Assembly (NCBI GenBank): GCA_949297205.1
Contig: CASFSH010000067.1
Coordinates: 1 to 11,392 of the forward strand
Direction of reading: 5' to 3'
Source of the DNA: an uncultured Bacillota bacterium
Lineage (GTDB): Bacteria; Bacillota; Clostridia; UBA1381
Length of the DNA stretch: 11,392 bases
Below the pieces are notes generated by a model. It was not told the origin of the DNA. It searched no databases and saw only the letters and a list, made by a program, of their open reading frames with translations. How positions within the stretch are numbered: position 1 is the stretch's first letter; each line of letters begins with the position of its first letter. Position numbers and translations under genes: made by a program. Shown here piece after piece: positions 1-7,661 of the stretch.

Positions 1-2
1 TT

Positions 3-2117
3 ACATCATGCGGAAATACCATACGTAATAATATTATTCAGGATTGCATGGTATTTACTCCCATAGTGTTCGGCGGAAATAATTACACAATTTCCAAAAA
101 TGAACTGTTTAATGTGGGAAGACTTATAAATGACGGAGGGGCAATATATTTTGGAAGATCAAATACTCAGTACGGAAATAAGATTATAGGAAATTATGTC
201 CATGATCTTAACAAGGATCTCAGTTATTGCGGTATATATTCCGATGACGGATACAGCGGTGCATATGTAAAAAATAATGTTATAGCAAGAGCAGATCAGG
301 CAATGATAATCAATTTGGGAATGAATAATAAGTTTATTGATAATCTGTTTATAGATACAGATAAGGGCATTACAGGCGGATCAATGATGGGAAGAGATAC
401 AGGGTCATCTCTTTTCGCCGAAACATTTACAGCACTGTATAATGCGTCATATGGGGATGCATTTAAAAAAGCATATCCGGAAATGCTTGCGTCACTGTCA
501 AGGACACCGTTTTTTGCACCATATGATACATATATAACGGGAAATGTTATGATAGGGGAAAAGGAAGGTGATGTTACTTTAAAAACAAGACATTGGCATT
601 TTTATTATGAAGATTTTGATGCCGATTATGACTTACTTAATGAAAAAGGTGCAATTACCGAAAATTACGGGGGATATATAGGTTCTGAATATTATGTCGG
701 AACAAAGGTTGACGATCTTACCGGATATGCGCCGTCGGTAAAAGATTCTTTGGGAAATGAACTAAACGGAATGCCGGAGGGAAATCCGTATTATCAATAT
801 GATGACAGCTATTTTGCCGATGCCGAAAGCCAGGATTATACACTTACGACAGAACTGGGACCGGAAGGCTCAGAAATAAACAATATTGATATGAGTGATG
901 TGGGTGTTATAAGCGGTGAATTGCCGGGAGAAAGCGGAAAAACAATTTCTCTTTTATATCCGAATAATAATGCGGAAAATGTAAATCCGACAGAAATTCC
1001 GTTTTCCTGGTCAACAGTTAAAAATGCCTCGGTTTATGAAATAAGAGTATCAGAAAACAGCGATATGTCAAATCCATTAATAGACGAAACTGTTTATGAA
1101 TCGTATGCTGACAGTTATCTTATTAAATCACTTGACTATGGTAAAAAATATTACTGGACAGTCACCGCAAAAGGAATAGGAAAGCAGGACAGTTTTACAG
1201 TTAACAGTAATATTGAAAGTTTTGAAACACAAAGCGGAAACTATATAGAAACCGATTCGCTGTCCTATGCTGTGGGAATTGTTGAAAAAGAATATGAGGC
1301 AATAGATAACGGTGAAATAAAATATGAGCAATATGCTATGAGATTAATAGACAGTGCATATAACAATGCTCTGTCAATTCTTAAAAATCCTGTGTCATAT
1401 GATGATGTGCTGAGTGCGGAAAATGATATTTATGATACATTAATTTCGGTTGAACAGTATAAAACACAGTTGTTTAAACCGGAAATATCGCAGTGTGTTG
1501 TAAGTGAAACGGATAAAACAATAACAGTATATGCAAAATATTTCCCCAAAAACAGTCTTGTTTCAATTCTTGTTACAAATCCGGGATATACATTGGATGA
1601 AGTATCGGTTGACAGTAATCTGAGTTCAATTCAGTATGCGTCAATTGCCGAAACTGACAGCCGGGGGAATATTGAATTTACATTTAATACAATTGTACGT
1701 GGCAGTGATATGCCTGGAGAATATAAAGTTTATATTAGTGATGACAGCGGCGTGCTTTACAGTGCATCATATATATACGGGCATATACAAATCGGAGATA
1801 TAAAATATTACGATGAAAATATGAACGAAATAAATTCAATTGCAGATGCTGAAAATGTTATCATGGAATGTACTGTAAATAACAGAACGGATAAAGAAAT
1901 AAATCCTGTTATAGTTACTTCATATTATTCGAAAAACAGGCTTTGTGATGTGAAAGTAAATGAACAATGGAATATACCGGCATACAGTGCTGTTACTCTC
2001 AGATGGCAGACTGACAGTACTGTTGATGGTGCAGATGAAGCAAGAGTATTTTTTGTGGATTCTTTGGCAACAATGAAACCGTATACAACGGCAAGAGTGA
2101 TATACAAAAAAGAATAG
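3..2117 (+). CDS. Right-handed beta-helix protein with Fn3-like and Ig-like modules (5' end missing)
   Basis: The reading frame is open from the first complete codon at base 3 with no stop upstream, so the gene begins left of the window and the ATG at 48 is internal. The 704 visible residues end at TAG 2115-2117. Residues 1 to about 130, and again near 180, show short rungs rich in Asn and Ile/Val (NTIRNNIIQD, NKIIGNYVHD, NNKFIDNLFI), the pattern of parallel beta-helix proteins such as polysaccharide lyases and some glycoside hydrolases. About 313-412 resembles a fibronectin type III module (PFSWSTVKNASVYEIRVS, KYYWTVTAKG). About 420-490 looks helical, and 495-704 looks like two beta-sandwich modules. 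It is probably secreted and acts on or binds polysaccharide, but the signal peptide and any anchor lie outside the window. Catalytic residues cannot be assigned. The next gene starts 10 bases downstream, so the two are probably co-transcribed. The fold call is fairly firm; the enzymatic activity is unknown. Confidence 0.8.
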   Translation, partial: TSCGNTIRNNIIQDCMVFTPIVFGGNNYTISKNELFNVGRLINDGGAIYFGRSNTQYGNKIIGNYVHDLNKDLSYCGIYSDDGYSGAYVKNNVIARADQAMIINLGMNNKFIDNLFIDTDKGITGGSMMGRDTGSSLFAETFTALYNASYGDAFKKAYPEMLASLSRTPFFAPYDTYITGNVMIGEKEGDVTLKTRHWHFYYEDFDADYDLLNEKGAITENYGGYIGSEYYVGTKVDDLTGYAPSVKDSLGNELNGMPEGNPYYQYDDSYFADAESQDYTLTTELGPEGSEINNIDMSDVGVISGELPGESGKTISLLYPNNNAENVNPTEIPFSWSTVKNASVYEIRVSENSDMSNPLIDETVYESYADSYLIKSLDYGKKYYWTVTAKGIGKQDSFTVNSNIESFETQSGNYIETDSLSYAVGIVEKEYEAIDNGEIKYEQYAMRLIDSAYNNALSILKNPVSYDDVLSAENDIYDTLISVEQYKTQLFKPEISQCVVSETDKTITVYAKYFPKNSLVSILVTNPGYTLDEVSVDSNLSSIQYASIAETDSRGNIEFTFNTIVRGSDMPGEYKVYISDDSGVLYSASYIYGHIQIGDIKYYDENMNEINSIADAENVIMECTVNNRTDKEINPVIVTSYYSKNRLCDVKVNEQWNIPAYSAVTLRWQTDSTVDGADEARVFFVDSLATMKPYTTARVIYKKE

Positions 2118-2127
2118 GGGTGCAAAG

Positions 2128-3891
2128 ATGAAAAAGATTATATCTTTAATAATGGTTTTTTCTTTTATTATGTCAACAGCTGTTTTTGCTCAGAATGAGT
2201 ATACAGCGTCTGATTGGGCTGTTGAGGAGCTGAATGCGGCTGCTGAAAATAACATAATTCCTGACAGTTTGGCAAATGAGGATTTAAGGAAAAATATCAG
2301 CCGTAAAGAGTTTGCGGATGTTTGTATGCAAAGTTATTTTGCATTAGGCGGAGAAGATGTGGAAGTATCGGAAAATCCTTTCACAGATACTGAAGAAGAA
2401 AATGTTATTAAGGCTTATTCGCTGGGTTTGGTGAATGGAGTCAGTGACAGTGAGTTTGCTCCTGATGATGAACTCACAAGAGAACAAGCAGCAGTTATGC
2501 TAACGAGAGTATTCAAAAAAACGCAGTTATTGGGCTGGAGTCTTGAAGAAGATGAAAAATTTATATTAGAGTATGATGAATTGTTGGTGGAAGTTCAGGA
2601 TTTTGACGATTCTGATGAAATATCCGACTGGGCAAAAGATTCAATTAATTTTTTAATTTCAAAGGAAGTTGTTGCAGGAGTAGGAGATAATATGTTTGCA
2701 CCTGCCGACAGTATAACAAGAGAACAGGCAATTATAATTGCGGACAGACTTTATAATAAAATCAATGAAGAAACACCGGGCGGCGGAACAGAGCAGGAGG
2801 AAGAGGATCCAAGGCCTGAATATACAATTGTATTTTTAGGAGGTTCTCTTATATACGGCGGTAGAGTATGGAGAAATGCAATAGTAGATTATTTTCAGGA
2901 GAAATATCCTGACAGACATGTTGTGGGAATAAATTCAGGTATAGGCGGAACAGGTTCGGATTATGGTTCTGCAAGATTTTGTGAACACGTTGCAAAATAT
3001 AATCCCGATCTAATTTTTTTGGATTGTACAATAAATGACCGTGGAGCAAGTGAAAGTGTACATAAAACAAATATGGAATCAATAATAAGACAGGCAAAAG
3101 CGCTTGAGTCCAATCCAGCTATGGTTGTTCTTCATTTCCCTTATCCGGGAGATAAAACAGAAGATGCATACAAGACATGGGAACAGGGTATGTTGTGGAA
3201 AAATGAAGTATGCGACCATTACGGAGTAAGGCATATAGATGTTTATGATTATTTCTATAAAGATTATCAAAGTAAAAAATCAGAGGATTCATCTCTTACA
3301 TTTATAAGTTATATTGAAAATGTATACTTTGTAAGAGAGGGTGAAGGATTTAATGTACATCCATTATCTGCCGGATATGAAATGTATGCTAATGCGATTA
3401 TAGATAATTTTGAAAAGGATAACTTCGATCCGGAAACGGAAAAAATTAAGGATGCAAATATATATTATACTCAGGCAAGATCGGAAATAACGTCCACATA
3501 CCAATGGATACCCATAAGCAGTCCGAGAATGCATTATTCAATTGATGCATGGACGGTTACCACAAGTCAGTGGTTCCCTGATGGAGTAAGACAAAGCTAT
3601 CAGGCAACAGTTCCAGCATTGTTTGGTTTTGATACTACAGCAGAAGCGTTCTGTATGTCATATATTGCAACAGCAAACGGTAGTGATGCAACTATTACAA
3701 TTGATGATGAACCCATAGCCGGAACGTTATCATGTTATTCTCAATATGAGGGAGTAAATTACAGAACAGGCTGGATACAGCTGCCCAATGACGGTAAAGT
3801 TCATCGTGTGGTTGTAAAAGTAAATAGTCCGACTTCTGACAGATATATATTTAGATTCGGTGCTATTATAGAAAGATATCCCGGAAAATAA
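2128..3891 (+). CDS. SLH-domain cell-surface SGNH/GDSL-type hydrolase
   Basis: The 587-residue protein starts with a clear signal peptide (MKKIISLIMVFSFIMSTAVFAQ region, cleavage likely after Ala21). Three SLH modules follow at about 25-75, 83-130 and 158-212, each ending in the typical motif (ISRKE 57-61, LTREQ 116-120, ITREQ 196-200). SLH modules usually bind secondary cell-wall polymers, so the protein is probably displayed on the cell surface. An acidic linker (about 213-231) leads to an SGNH hydrolase domain: block I is GGSL with Ser240, block II Gly about 271, block III Asn303 (TINDR), block V His411 (NVHP). This family includes esterases that deacylate carbohydrates. The Asp normally three residues before the His is Phe408 here, so the triad looks incomplete. 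Residues about 440-587 form an unassigned beta-rich domain. An AGGGG stretch five bases upstream serves as ribosome binding site. It probably shares a transcript with the beta-helix gene, which suggests joint action on a polysaccharide. Substrate unknown. Confidence 0.88.
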   Translation: MKKIISLIMVFSFIMSTAVFAQNEYTASDWAVEELNAAAENNIIPDSLANEDLRKNISRKEFADVCMQSYFALGGEDVEVSENPFTDTEEENVIKAYSLGLVNGVSDSEFAPDDELTREQAAVMLTRVFKKTQLLGWSLEEDEKFILEYDELLVEVQDFDDSDEISDWAKDSINFLISKEVVAGVGDNMFAPADSITREQAIIIADRLYNKINEETPGGGTEQEEEDPRPEYTIVFLGGSLIYGGRVWRNAIVDYFQEKYPDRHVVGINSGIGGTGSDYGSARFCEHVAKYNPDLIFLDCTINDRGASESVHKTNMESIIRQAKALESNPAMVVLHFPYPGDKTEDAYKTWEQGMLWKNEVCDHYGVRHIDVYDYFYKDYQSKKSEDSSLTFISYIENVYFVREGEGFNVHPLSAGYEMYANAIIDNFEKDNFDPETEKIKDANIYYTQARSEITSTYQWIPISSPRMHYSIDAWTVTTSQWFPDGVRQSYQATVPALFGFDTTAEAFCMSYIATANGSDATITIDDEPIAGTLSCYSQYEGVNYRTGWIQLPNDGKVHRVVVKVNSPTSDRYIFRFGAIIERYPGK

Positions 3892-3944
3892 AAGTAAATT
3901 ATTATCTGTTTATTTTTATAAATCAAAATGATATATAAAAAATT

Positions 3945-3974
3945 AGGGTGTTGTTTAAAACAATGCCCTTTTTT
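3945..3974 (+). terminator. Probable rho-independent terminator after the SLH hydrolase gene
   Basis: AGGGTGTTG (3945-3953) can pair with CAATGCCCT (3961-3969) as a nine-pair stem with two G-T wobbles, around a seven-base A/T loop. The transcript then runs into Ts ending at 3974, and an A-rich run lies just upstream. It sits 53 bases after the stop codon of the hydrolase gene and should separate that unit from the symporter block. Confidence 0.7.
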
Positions 3975-4160
3975 GTATAAAATTATATTAAACATTAATT
4001 TATCTGTGATAAATATAAATTTAATATGAAAATTGTTATATTTTTAATTGTACTATAAATAAAATAATATATATATTGTGTTAAAAAATGTGTAGAAAAT
4101 TTGTGTAAAAGAACGAAAAAATAAAATTAAAAAAAAATACTTTATTTTTGTCTGTAAATA

Positions 4161-4169
4161 TGCTATAAT
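4161..4169 (+). promoter_or_regulatory. Extended -10 promoter for the symporter/ior block
   Basis: TGC followed by a perfect TATAAT (4164-4169) matches an extended -10 element of a housekeeping-sigma promoter, predicting a start near 4176. No good TTGACA lies 16-18 bases upstream (the sequence there is TTTATT), which fits the extended -10 class. Upstream A-tracts could help as an UP-like element. It lies about 100 bases before the symporter start and is the only strong promoter I can see ahead of the block. Confidence 0.6.
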
Positions 4170-4179
4170 GTAATTTAAA

Positions 4180-4196
4180 GTATAGTGGCATGGCAG
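4180..4196 (+). promoter_or_regulatory. Candidate operator, copy 1 (GTATAGTG-GCATGGCAG)
   Basis: These 17 bases lie at about +4 to +20 of the predicted transcript. They recur in inverted orientation, with two extra bases between the halves, at 5856-5874 before the acyl-CoA synthetase gene. Position and recurrence suggest a regulator site or a shared RNA motif. No known binding consensus was recognised. Confidence 0.35.
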
Positions 4197-4267
4197 AATT
4201 GTAAAACGGTTTTGAAAATGAGGTGTTATAACTCAAATTTTTTTTGAAGAATGGAAGGATGGTAGAA

Positions 4268-5803
4268 ATGATTTTAAAAATTTGTTTGTTGCTATTATTT
4301 TTTGCGATTACGATTGGTGTAGGTTTTTATTGCCGTAAACAGGCAACCGATATTCATGGTTTTGTTTTGGGAGGTCACGCGGCAGGAGCATGGTTAACTG
4401 CATTTGCTTACGGAACCTCTTATTTCAGTGCTGTTATTTTCGTTGGTTATGCAGGACAGTTTGGATGGAGATTCGGAATAGCGTCCACATGGATAGGATT
4501 AGGTAATGCATTTATCGGTTCTCTTCTTGCATGGGTTATTCTGGGAAGAAGAACGCGTCTTATGACGCAGCATTTAAAAAGTTCTACAATGCCTGAGTTT
4601 TTCGGTGCAAGATTTAATAGTAAATCACTGAAAATCGGAGCATCAATAATAATATTTATTTTCCTTATACCATACACAGCGTCATTATACAATGGATTAT
4701 CAAGAATGTTTGCTATGGCATTTGACGTTCCTTATGAGGCATGTATTATAGTTATGGCACTTTTAACAGCCGTATATGTAATTGCCGGAGGATATATGGC
4801 AACAGCAATCAATGATTTTATTCAAGGTATTATAATGCTTATCGGTATTGTTGCCATAATTGCATCTACTCTTAGAATCAATGGCGGTTTTGTCGGTTCT
4901 TTGGATGCGCTGGCAAGAGTATCGGATACAACGGTATCGGATACTCCGGGAATATTTGCTTCATTTTTCGGACCGGATCCCTTCAGTTTACTTGCGGTAG
5001 TAATACTGACTTCGTTGGGAACATGGGGACTGCCTCAAATGGTCCAAAAATTCTATGCAATAAAAAACGAACATGATATATCAAAAGGAACATTAATTTC
5101 CACCTTATTTGCCGTTGTGGTTGCAGGAGGATGTTATTTCTTGGGCGGTTTCGGAAGACTTTTCCCTGTTGATATTGCAAAAGAAGGATATGATGCGATT
5201 ATTCCGGGAATGATGTCAAACCTTTCCGATTTTCTGCTTGCAGTTTTGATAATACTTATTTTATCAGCTTCAATGAGTACTTTGTCATCACTTGTTTTGG
5301 CTTCAAGTTCTACATTGACCCTTGACCTTATAAAAGATAATATTGTAAAAAATATGCCTGAAAAATTGCAGGTAAGAATATTAAAAATATTGGTTGTTGT
5401 ATTTGTAGTAATATCTGCTGTAATTGCAATATTTCAATATAATACAAATACAAACTTTATTGCACAGCTGATGGGAGTTTCATGGGGAGCACTGGCAGGT
5501 GCATTTCTTGCTCCGTTTTTGTTTAGCTTATATTCAACAAGAATTACAAAAGCCGCTTGTTGGACGAGTTTTATTTTTGGCGTTGGAATCATGACCTTAA
5601 ATCTTATATGCAGAAATATTTTCCCGGCTGTCATTCAATCACCGATAAATTGCGGTGCGTTTGCAATGATTGTAGGGATTGTTATAGTACCAATTGTGAG
5701 TTTATTCACGAAAAAACCTGATAAAGATTTGGTAGATCATGCGTTTGATTGCTATGAAAAGAAAGTTCTTGTTCCCGCAAAGGAAACTTTGGGTGACGAT
5801 TAA
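4268..5803 (+). CDS. Sodium:solute symporter (SSS family)
   Basis: From the chosen ATG at 4268 the protein has 511 residues, normal for the family that includes PutP and PanF. That ATG has GGAAGG nine bases upstream; a TTG at 4244 and an ATG at 4259 are possible earlier starts but are poorly placed for a ribosome binding site. About 13 hydrophobic segments are visible. Family marks include AGGYMATAINDFIQG, GTWGLPQMVQKFYAIKNE, and SASMSTLSS with Ser337-Thr338 matching the Na+-site Ser-Thr pair of PutP. SSS proteins use the sodium gradient to import amino acids, carboxylates, sugars or vitamins. It is the first gene of a block with an acyl-CoA synthetase and IorAB, so an organic acid such as an arylacetate is a reasonable guess, not shown by sequence. 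The extended -10 promoter lies about 100 bases upstream. Confidence 0.9.
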   Translation: MILKICLLLLFFAITIGVGFYCRKQATDIHGFVLGGHAAGAWLTAFAYGTSYFSAVIFVGYAGQFGWRFGIASTWIGLGNAFIGSLLAWVILGRRTRLMTQHLKSSTMPEFFGARFNSKSLKIGASIIIFIFLIPYTASLYNGLSRMFAMAFDVPYEACIIVMALLTAVYVIAGGYMATAINDFIQGIIMLIGIVAIIASTLRINGGFVGSLDALARVSDTTVSDTPGIFASFFGPDPFSLLAVVILTSLGTWGLPQMVQKFYAIKNEHDISKGTLISTLFAVVVAGGCYFLGGFGRLFPVDIAKEGYDAIIPGMMSNLSDFLLAVLIILILSASMSTLSSLVLASSSTLTLDLIKDNIVKNMPEKLQVRILKILVVVFVVISAVIAIFQYNTNTNFIAQLMGVSWGALAGAFLAPFLFSLYSTRITKAACWTSFIFGVGIMTLNLICRNIFPAVIQSPINCGAFAMIVGIVIVPIVSLFTKKPDKDLVDHAFDCYEKKVLVPAKETLGDD

Positions 5804-5849
5804 TTAATTTGAATTTTAAATAAAGTATGTAACAATAAATTATTATTAA

Positions 5850-5874
5850 AGTGTGCTGCCATGCAACACTATAC
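5850..5874 (+). promoter_or_regulatory. Hairpin and candidate operator, copy 2
   Basis: AGTGTGC (5850-5856) can pair with GCAACACT (5863-5870), leaving one bulged A and the loop TGCCAT. The overlapping CTGCCATGCAACACTATAC (5856-5874) is the reverse complement of the motif at 4180-4196 with two extra bases in the middle. It lies about 30 bases before the acyl-CoA synthetase start, in the 101-base gap after the symporter gene. Confidence 0.35.
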
Positions 5875-5904
5875 AATTTATTATGATAAAGGTGGATGTA
5901 GAAA

Positions 5905-7539
5905 ATGCCTATAACAGAATTTTTGGAAAATAATGCAAAGCTGTATCCCGATGATGTAGCTTTGGTTGAAATAGCTCCGCAAATGTTGGAAAAAGCGAAA
6001 ATTACCTGGAAAGAATATGCTTTGATTCAGCCCAATCCCGATGAAAGCGGAAGAAAAGAAATGACATGGAAAGAATTTAACAAGGAGGCAAACAGATTTG
6101 CCAATCTTCTTTTAAGCCGTGGTGTAAAAAAAGGAGATAAGGTTGCAATTCTGCTTATGAATTGTCTTGAATGGCTGCCTGTATATTTTGGTATTTTAAA
6201 AGCAGGTGCAATTGCCGTACCGTTAAATTACAGATATACTGCTGAAGAAATAAAATACTGTGTTGAATTATCAGAAGCCGATGTATTGATATTTGGTCCC
6301 GAGTTTATAGGAAGAGTAGAGGAAATATACGATAGGCTTACAAGAATACAGCAAATGTTTTATGTGGGGGAAAACTGCCCGTCATTTGCAGACAGTTATG
6401 ATAAATTTATTACATACTGTTCAACAAGAACTCCTGATGTGGAAATAACAGATGAAGATGACGGTGCAATTTATTTCTCTTCCGGTACTACAGGATTTCC
6501 TAAAGCTATTCTTCATGGACATAGAAGTCTTGTTCATTCATGTAAAGTAGAACAGAATCATCACGGACAAACGAGGGATGACACATTTCTTCTTATTCCT
6601 CCGTTATATCACACCGGTGCAAAAATGCATTGGTTCGGAAGTTTGATTTCTGCTTCTAAGGCTGTTTTGTTGAAAGGAATCAAGCCTGAATGGATAATTA
6701 AAACAGTGTCGGAAGAAAAATGTACAATTGTATGGCTTTTGGTACCGTGGGCACAGGATATTTTGGATGCAATAGACAGAGGGGATATTAATCTTGATCA
6801 TTATGAACTGAGCCAGTGGAGATTAATGCATATAGGCGCCCAGCCTGTACCGCCAAGTCTTATTAAGAGATGGAAAGAAAAATTTCCAAATCATCAATAT
6901 GATACGAATTACGGGCTTTCCGAGTCAATAGGTCCCGGATGTGTTCATTTGGGAGTAGAAAATATACATAAGGTCGGAGCGATCGGTAAGGCAGGATATG
7001 GCTGGAAGGTGAAAATATGCAATCCTGACGGAACACAAGTGAAGCAGGGTGAAGTTGGAGAACTTGCCGTATTTGGACCGGGAGTAATGAAATGTTATTT
7101 TAATGATGAAAAATCAACAAATGAGGTTTTACGTGACGGATGGCTTTATACCGGGGATATGGCAATGGAAGATGAAGACGGATTTATTTTTCTCGTTGAC
7201 AGAAAGAAGGACGTTATAATTTCCGGAGGAGAAAATCTGTATCCTGTTCAAATTGAAGATTATTTAAGAAAAAATGATAAAATAAAGGATGTAGCTGTAA
7301 TAGGCTTACCTGATGCAAGATTGGGAGAAATTGCTGCTGCTGTTATACAGACAAAAGAAGGAATGCAGTTATCCGAAGAGGAAGTAAATGATTTCTGCCG
7401 AGATCTTCCAAAGTATAAAAGACCGAGAAAAATTATTTTTGCAGATGTTCCCCGTAATCCTACAGGTAAAATAGAAAAACCTAAATTAAGGCAGATGTAT
7501 TGCGGAGAGAGTCTTGTTGCAGCGCAAATTAAGAGATAA
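5905..7539 (+). CDS. AMP-forming acyl-CoA synthetase (ANL superfamily)
   Basis: The 544-residue protein carries the core motifs of adenylate-forming acyl-CoA ligases in order: the phosphate loop FSSGTTGFPK (191-200), TNYGLSES (334-341), WLYTGD (413-418), RKKDVIISGGENLYP (433-447) and NPTGK with the predicted catalytic Lys522. These enzymes turn a carboxylic acid, ATP and CoA into acyl-CoA, AMP and pyrophosphate in the cytoplasm. Its length and motifs fit the medium/long-chain or aryl-CoA ligase groups better than the shorter PaaK-type phenylacetate-CoA ligases. The N-terminus holds a charged stretch (about 28-55) before the usual MTWKEFNKEANRFANLL segment. The start ATG has AAAGGTGG nine bases upstream. 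Its place between an importer and IorAB suggests it activates the imported acid and feeds the thioester to IorAB. Superfamily is certain; substrate is inferred only. Confidence 0.92.
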   Translation: MPITEFLENNAKLYPDDVALVEIAPQMLEKAKITWKEYALIQPNPDESGRKEMTWKEFNKEANRFANLLLSRGVKKGDKVAILLMNCLEWLPVYFGILKAGAIAVPLNYRYTAEEIKYCVELSEADVLIFGPEFIGRVEEIYDRLTRIQQMFYVGENCPSFADSYDKFITYCSTRTPDVEITDEDDGAIYFSSGTTGFPKAILHGHRSLVHSCKVEQNHHGQTRDDTFLLIPPLYHTGAKMHWFGSLISASKAVLLKGIKPEWIIKTVSEEKCTIVWLLVPWAQDILDAIDRGDINLDHYELSQWRLMHIGAQPVPPSLIKRWKEKFPNHQYDTNYGLSESIGPGCVHLGVENIHKVGAIGKAGYGWKVKICNPDGTQVKQGEVGELAVFGPGVMKCYFNDEKSTNEVLRDGWLYTGDMAMEDEDGFIFLVDRKKDVIISGGENLYPVQIEDYLRKNDKIKDVAVIGLPDARLGEIAAAVIQTKEGMQLSEEEVNDFCRDLPKYKRPRKIIFADVPRNPTGKIEKPKLRQMYCGESLVAAQIKR

Positions 7540-7661
7540 ATTATTTATTACAGGTAATATACTCTGTTTTAATAGACAGATGATATATATCCAACATATG
7601 TAAATTGTTGGTTTAAACTGTTTAAGCAGTTATACAGCTACATGAAAGGAATGTGAAATAT
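7540..7661 (+). promoter_or_regulatory. Leader of iorA with small hairpins
   Basis: The 122-base gap before iorA holds three short inverted repeats. TCTGT and ACAGA lie around 7563-7580. CCAACA (7591-7596) and TGTTGG (7606-7611) form a perfect six-pair stem followed by only three Ts. AACTG and CAGTT lie around 7616-7631. They could form a weak attenuator or processing site. No strong promoter is visible; TTGGTT (7608) with TTATAC (7630) is a poor candidate. Confidence 0.3.

Larger units (their letters stand above)
3892..4267 (+). other. Long AT-rich intergenic region with terminator, A-tracts and promoter
   Basis: This stretch of about 375 bases carries no credible gene. It holds the terminator at 3945-3974, then very AT-rich DNA. 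Three spaced TGTGT boxes (4077, 4089, 4102) are each followed by an A-run, and more A-runs follow to 4137. An extended -10 element lies at 4161-4169 and a GTATAGTG-GCATGGCAG motif at 4180-4196. Eight Ts at 4238-4245 sit just before the symporter ribosome binding site. No riboswitch or small RNA family was recognised. Confidence 0.6.

Noticed and set aside
48..50. ATG at 48 as the start of the first gene
   Set aside because: The frame is open back to base 3, the upstream codons continue the beta-helix pattern, and there is no ribosome binding site before it. The gene is cut by the window edge.
4171..4245. Riboswitch or T-box in the symporter leader
   Set aside because: The leader is short and AT-rich, with no conserved core or strong anti-terminator/terminator pair that I can recognise.
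4244..4246. TTG at 4244 as the symporter start
   Set aside because: It lies at the end of a run of Ts with no ribosome binding site; ATG 4268 has GGAAGG nine bases upstream and leads straight into the first membrane segment.
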